A stretch of DNA of 64,000 nucleotides from Temnopleurus reevesii (Eukaryota > Echinodermata > Echinoidea > Temnopleuroida > Temnopleuridae): positions 25,039-89,038 of the forward strand of contig BQKZ01001749.1 of NCBI GenBank assembly GCA_036244855.1, written 5' to 3'. A program made the position numbers and the translations under genes. Below the pieces are notes generated by a model. The model was not told the origin of the DNA and ran no database searches. It saw nothing but the letters and a program-made list of their open reading frames with translations. Of this stretch, positions 59,512 through 64,000 are shown piece by piece; the stretch's first letter is position 1; the number at the start of each line of letters is the position of its first letter.

Positions 59512-60569
59512 AGTAGAAAGTACTCCCGTGTGAAGAGAAAGAGGATAGAGAAAGTAACAAATGCAATCTTTATTTGGCATGTCTGCAATAGCCACTTATG
59601 ATGAATTTTAGTTATGATAATAATTCATTCATCTTTTCCTAGTCTGCAAAAGATTGCAAAATTCTACCTCGGCATGCAGAGACATACAAATATATGGATG
59701 ATCAACAAAAGTCATTTTATCCCGTATGAATGTATGTGTATTTCAATAAGAACATACTGAATAGTATATATTATATCTTATCTATGCATATTCATAACCT
59801 AAGAAGCTATATGATTGGTTAATTGGGGCGAACACGCTTACCAATATTTCAACCAGTCACAAGCCTCTAAAATGAGTTCGACATATTTTTCACTATACTT
59901 TTCCTTGGTGGAATTGCACAACTGCGTATGTGCAGAACTCTTGAAGCAGACCGCAGTATTTGCAGTTCAGTACGGTTAGTTTGTGCCGAGTTGGAGAAGT
60001 AAACAAACATTGTGATTTACTCGAAGGCTTGTGCCGTCAGCCAGTCACATGGACTAGGCCTGTACGTAGTTATTCATCCTGTGAAATCTGTGAATGGATT
60101 ATTGTACCTTTGCTTCCTGACGAAAATAGTTCAGTGGAAATACTGCGATTATAAGGAGAAGAATCTTGTTGAATAAGCAGTTGTCTTGGTAGTCGCAGTG
60201 ACTAGTGCAGGATTGTGCAGTCAGTGACTAAAGAGGCCCGAGTATAAAATTAGATTTGCTTTCTGTTAATTTTCTGAGATATAAATCATACATGTATATC
60301 CTGAGTTTTAACTTCAAAAGTATATTGGAATTATAAATCTTTGAATGGGCTAGAAAAGGAAACTATTTTTCCTTGGGTGCTTTGCCCCTCAGAGAAATAG
60401 AAATGATTTTGTTGCCAGCCTGTCCTCAGAAACAAATATAATTCCAATATACTTTCTCAGATCTCAGGTTATTTGAATATCATAAGCTTTGAAAGGGGTA
60501 GCCCACCAGGGCCAATATACCCGTCGGCTTCTCATAAGGGCATTCCTTTTGGGCTATATTACCGTCAAT

Positions 60570-60882
60570 GGCCCGTATTCCGATAGCGAGGTTTAAGTTA
60601 ACCCTGGTCTAAATCTGTGGTTTAAGTATTAGTAGCCAAAAGTGCCAAACCTTCATTCACAATGAATAATTGTTATGTTAGCTGATCTCTTTTCCCATGC
60701 TCTAATAATGAAGAAAACTATTCAGGTTTTCATTCCGAGACAGTTTTAAATGATATGAGTACCATATGTGCTGGTAAATTAAACATCGACTGTTATATAT
60801 TCAAGCCTCTTTTGGCTTTCCATACTTAAACCACAGGTTTAGACCAGAGTTAACTTAAACCTCGCTATCGGAATACGGGCCA
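60570..60882. mobile_element. Foldback MITE with about 57-bp inverted ends
   Basis: GGCCCGTATTCCGATAGCGA on the left is mirrored exactly by TCGCTATCGGAATACGGGCC on the right, and the arms continue through AGGTTTAAGTTAACYCTGGT. AAT flanks both sides. There is no coding sequence. Confidence 0.9.
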
Positions 60883-61050
60883 ATCAGTTTAAAACTACTC
60901 CGAACTGAACCGGGCCCCCTCAAAAATTAATTTGGATCAATCTATGTTTACCTGCTACAGAATTGTAGCTCCTATTGAATAAAGAATTCTATATTTATGT
61001 TTTACAGAAAATGGTTTCCTTGGCAATACATAATTGTAATTATTCTCTTG

Positions 61051-61214
61051 TACAGTGGAAATTCAGTATAACAAGGTGCTTGGAACCATAAAAAATACCT
61101 TGTTATAGCAGTAATCTTTTTATAGCAGAGTTAAAAAACGATGAGTTATTAAGAGCTGGGACCAGTTTATTTACCTCTTTATATCAGATCTCTTTATACC
61201 GAGTTTCCACTGTA
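61051..61214. mobile_element. MITE of the TACAGTGGAAACTC family
   Basis: TACAGTGGAAATTCAGTATA on the left and TATACCGAGTTTCCACTGTA on the right are inverted ends. A second copy from the other contig runs 62328-62462. Confidence 0.85.
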
Positions 61215-61649
61215 TAAGTTACACTTTTATAATGTATTTGTAATGTAGTTGTGTCTATGAACAAAATTTGGTAGTAATTATAAAAATCAATTAACCAAGA
61301 AAGCTAAGACTGGAGTGTTTGAGTTGAATCGTCCAAATTCAAGCCTATTTAAGGGTACAGATTTGTAATGGTTACGATGCAGATATTGATGTGAAACGGG
61401 TCGATGTATTCACAAAATGCTTTACATGCATAAGAATAAATGTGTACGAAATTGGGAGATGATTTTCGTAAGTATTTTGACTTATCATACTTTGAAATGC
61501 GAATCAACTATTATTCCTAACTGAATGGCTGAATGGGCGGCCAGATGAGCTGATGAGAAATGAATTGAATGTGAATTCCTATTCATTTAGCATGTGCGGG
61601 GTCTGCGACTTAAACCTGACTAGGCCGGGCTATTTTGGGAGTTCTCATA

Positions 61650-62326
61650 GCCGGGGGGGGAGGCCTCCCAGACCCCTCCTTCTGTTCTCGGCCGTCGATC
61701 GCGCTATCGCCGCGAAAATTTGCACATGAGTAGAGTATCATGTAAACTACAAATTTGCATCATCAGATTTTTGAAAAAATACACTGTTTATTTTAAAATA
61801 ATTAATTACGCTAATTTATGTATAAAAATGCATTTTGTGCTCTAAATCACAAAATGATGGTGATAGAAAGCTTATTTTTGGTATATGTATTCCTGGTATC
61901 ACATCAAACAATTCCACATAAAAAAAATTGCACTGACAAATTTAATTTCTTATGTTTTATATTGTTTTTTTCAATTTCTTATGTATTTCATTGTTTTTTC
62001 GACCTTTTGTTTTCTATTGTTTTTTTAGTAAAATTTATTGCAATTATTTTTTGAAGCATAATTGTGCTAAAATGAATTGATTTTAGCCACTGAAAGCAAT
62101 AGTATGAATTCTTATGTGAATTAATTGCAAAAAACACAATTAGCATAGACTTTGTACACAAAATCACGTTTTGGAGCAGTTTTGAGGCTGACATGCGTGT
62201 AAAAAATGTTACGTAACGTCAGGTCCGATTTCTGTGAAAACGGTCTTAAAAGTTGCGGGAAATTGAGAGAGAAAAGTCAGCGAGCGGCGTTATCAGAAAT
62301 TTTCGCGCGGCGAAATGATCGCGAAA
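61650..62326. repeat. Dispersed repeat with poly-G end, copy 3 (inverted)
   Basis: It is the reverse complement of the family at 54190: it begins with TTTGCATCATCAGA-type sequence and ends with GTCAGCGAGCGGCGTTATCA then TTTTCGCGCGG. It is cut by the N at 62327. Confidence 0.75.
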
Positions 62327-62327
62327 N
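62327..62327. other. Assembly join (single N)
   Basis: 62328-62855 repeats 61080-61610 nearly base for base; another unmerged overlap. Confidence 0.8.
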
Positions 62328-63535
62328 GTTGGGACCATAAAAAATACCTTTTTATAGCAGTAATCTCTTCATAGCAGAGTTAAAAAACGATGAGTTATTA
62401 AGAGCTGGGACCAGATTATTTACCTCTTTATATCAGATCTCTTTATACCGAGTTTCCACTGTATAAGTTACACTTTTTTAATGTAGTTGTGTCTATTAAC
62501 AAAATTTGGTAGTAATTATAAAAATCAGTCAACCAAGAAAGCTAAGACTGGAGTACAGTTTGAGTTAAATCGTCCAAATTCAAGCCTATTTAAGGGTACA
62601 GATTTGTAATGGTTACGATGCAGATATTGATGTGAAACGGGCCGATGTATTCACAAAATGCTTTACATGCATAAGAATAAATGTGTACGAAATTGGGAGA
62701 TGATTTTCGTAAGTATTTTGACTTATCATACTTTGAAATGCGAATCAACTATTATTCCTACAAAACGCTAGCTGAATGGACGGCCAGATGAGCTGATGAG
62801 AAATTAATGGAGTGTGAATTCCTCTTCATTTAGCATGTGCGGAGTCTGCGACTAAAGAAAACAATGCACGATATGGTTTTCATCTTGGGGTAATTAGCCA
62901 TTTTCTGGGTTGATTTTATTCAAACAAACTTTGAATGTACTCTAATTTATTATTGAAAAACTGTGTTTTGTGAATATTTTTACTGCAGCTCAGAAAGTAA
63001 TTAAATATCGGAAGCGCCATCTCTCCCATAATTAATTTATACGTTTGATGGATGTTTTGAGCTAATGGGTGACAAAATAATAATAGTACATGTATCGTGG
63101 TTTTATGTTGCGACTTATCAAGTCTACAACTGCTTAAAGCACTTCTGTTATCATTTCCCAGTCATTGGATGGCACTTCAAGCCTAGCTTCAACACATAAT
63201 CAGATGTGTTGCTGTCTGCTACTAGTCCCCATTTACACGTGGGTAGAGTGCAGCTTTGTGCAGCTTTGTGGGCAAAATTGCTTGAAAACATTCTTTTTTT
63301 ATGCATTGAAAGCGTTTTTGCTTCTGTGCTCCTTCCTCCTATGCTCATACCCAAGATGGTTTTCCTGGATAGAGAAATTGTCTTGTGACCTGGCCATTTT
63401 GATATTTATTTACGATTTTCTTATCATGTGTGTTATTGAAATGGAAATGAAATCAGTCGATCAATCATTCAATATAATGTATAGCTGTAATGTCCCTTAA
63501 ACATGAGTTGCTTATGGTATATCAGTCAAGTTTTA

Positions 63536-63815
63536 ATAATAATAATAATAATAGATGCAATTTATAATTTACCGCATTTATCCACTCTGCTGAGTGCTCA
63601 AGGCGCTTTGCAATATTATTACCCTGGCTTTAGCCCGGCAGCCACTGGCGCACTTGGCATTTCAAGGAATAAATATTCCTGCCAGGTACCCATTCACCTC
63701 ACCTGGGTTGAGTGCAACACAGTGTGGATAAATTTCTTGCTGAAGGAAATTGACGCCATGGGAGGAATTCGAACCTACGACCCTCTGGTTGAAAGGCGAG
63801 AGTCATGACCACTGC
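63536..63815 (-). mobile_element. tRNA-derived SINE with (AAT)n end
   Basis: It has the same body as 26883-27190. The minus-strand B box GGTTCGAATTCC lies at 63764-63775 and the (AAT)n tract at 63536-63555. Confidence 0.8.
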
Positions 63816-64000
63816 ACCTTTTACCTTCAAACAATCACATCTGACTTTTGGAAATTGACAATCACTCGGATTCCTGCCAAATTGCATAGCTGAAGAACAT
63901 GATTTATGAAAAGAAATGATACTTTTTTTATGATGATGTTAGAATACAGTAATATTATGTCATAACCAGCACAATATTTAAGTGTTGAGTGTATACATTG

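Larger units (their letters stand above)
58750..64000. other. Downstream intergenic DNA without a supported gene
   Basis: Besides the listed repeats I see no exon series or conserved protein. Open frames are short and lack recognisable motifs. A 64-codon frame at 59960-60154 has nothing to support it. Confidence 0.6.

Noticed and set aside
59960..60154. Possible first exon of a downstream gene
   Set aside because: 64 codons with no domain, no clear donor and no further exons before the window ends.

Overview
This window is genomic DNA of an animal with intron-rich genes, most probably an echinoderm of the sea-urchin type. The evidence is a deuterostome-style adhesion GPCR spread over about 55 kb, GT-AG introns of 0.3-6 kb, many small inverted-repeat transposons, tRNA-derived SINEs, LINE tails ending in trinucleotide repeats, and a foldback-like transposon with long composite inverted repeats. 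The species call is inference.

One gene dominates. It lies on the + strand from at least 3575 to a stop at 58089. The first coding exon, with start codon and signal peptide, was not found and is probably upstream. Read by splice sites and phase, it encodes a large adhesion GPCR. The ectodomain starts with tandem copies of a module of about 250 residues that I do not recognise, encoded by five exons here called A, B, C, D and E. A-D are of unknown fold and E is an LDL-receptor class A (LDLa) domain. In the last five-exon copy the LDLa exon is absent and an Ig-like domain follows instead. Next come a divergent module copy in a single 651-bp exon, a second Ig-like domain, a SEA-like domain, a HormR-like Cys domain, a GAIN domain, a GPS with an HL/T cleavage site, seven membrane segments and a short cytoplasmic tail. 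Two in-frame stops (TAG at 43318, TAA at 45820) interrupt otherwise open exons.

The assembly is not a clean single haplotype. Five isolated N bases (9903, 27757, 33464, 51654, 62327) mark joins. At each, sequence to the right repeats sequence to the left with a few per cent divergence and different transposon insertions. The simplest reading is unmerged overlap of two alleles. LDLa exons 7801 and 10488, A exons 9435 and 11557, C/D exons at 25651/26453 and 28225/29027, the LDLa pieces at 31623 and 33465, and the GAIN exon pieces at 50311 and 51655 would then be allelic pairs. The corrected gene would have four five-exon modules, the last lacking LDLa, plus the one-exon copy.

Layout: 1-3574 is upstream DNA with a long GAT/ATG microsatellite. 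3575-40201 holds the repeated modules. 16763-21687, in one intron, is a transposon of about 4.9 kb with long inverted repeats rich in AGGTCA half-sites and with a foldback tandem array inside. 41247-45334 holds the Ig domains and the one-exon module. 45779-48907 holds the SEA-like and HormR-like exons, with a second GAT microsatellite. 49233-53057 is GAIN/GPS. 53935-58089 is the 7TM region. 58090-64000 is the 3' UTR followed by repeat-rich DNA with no convincing gene.
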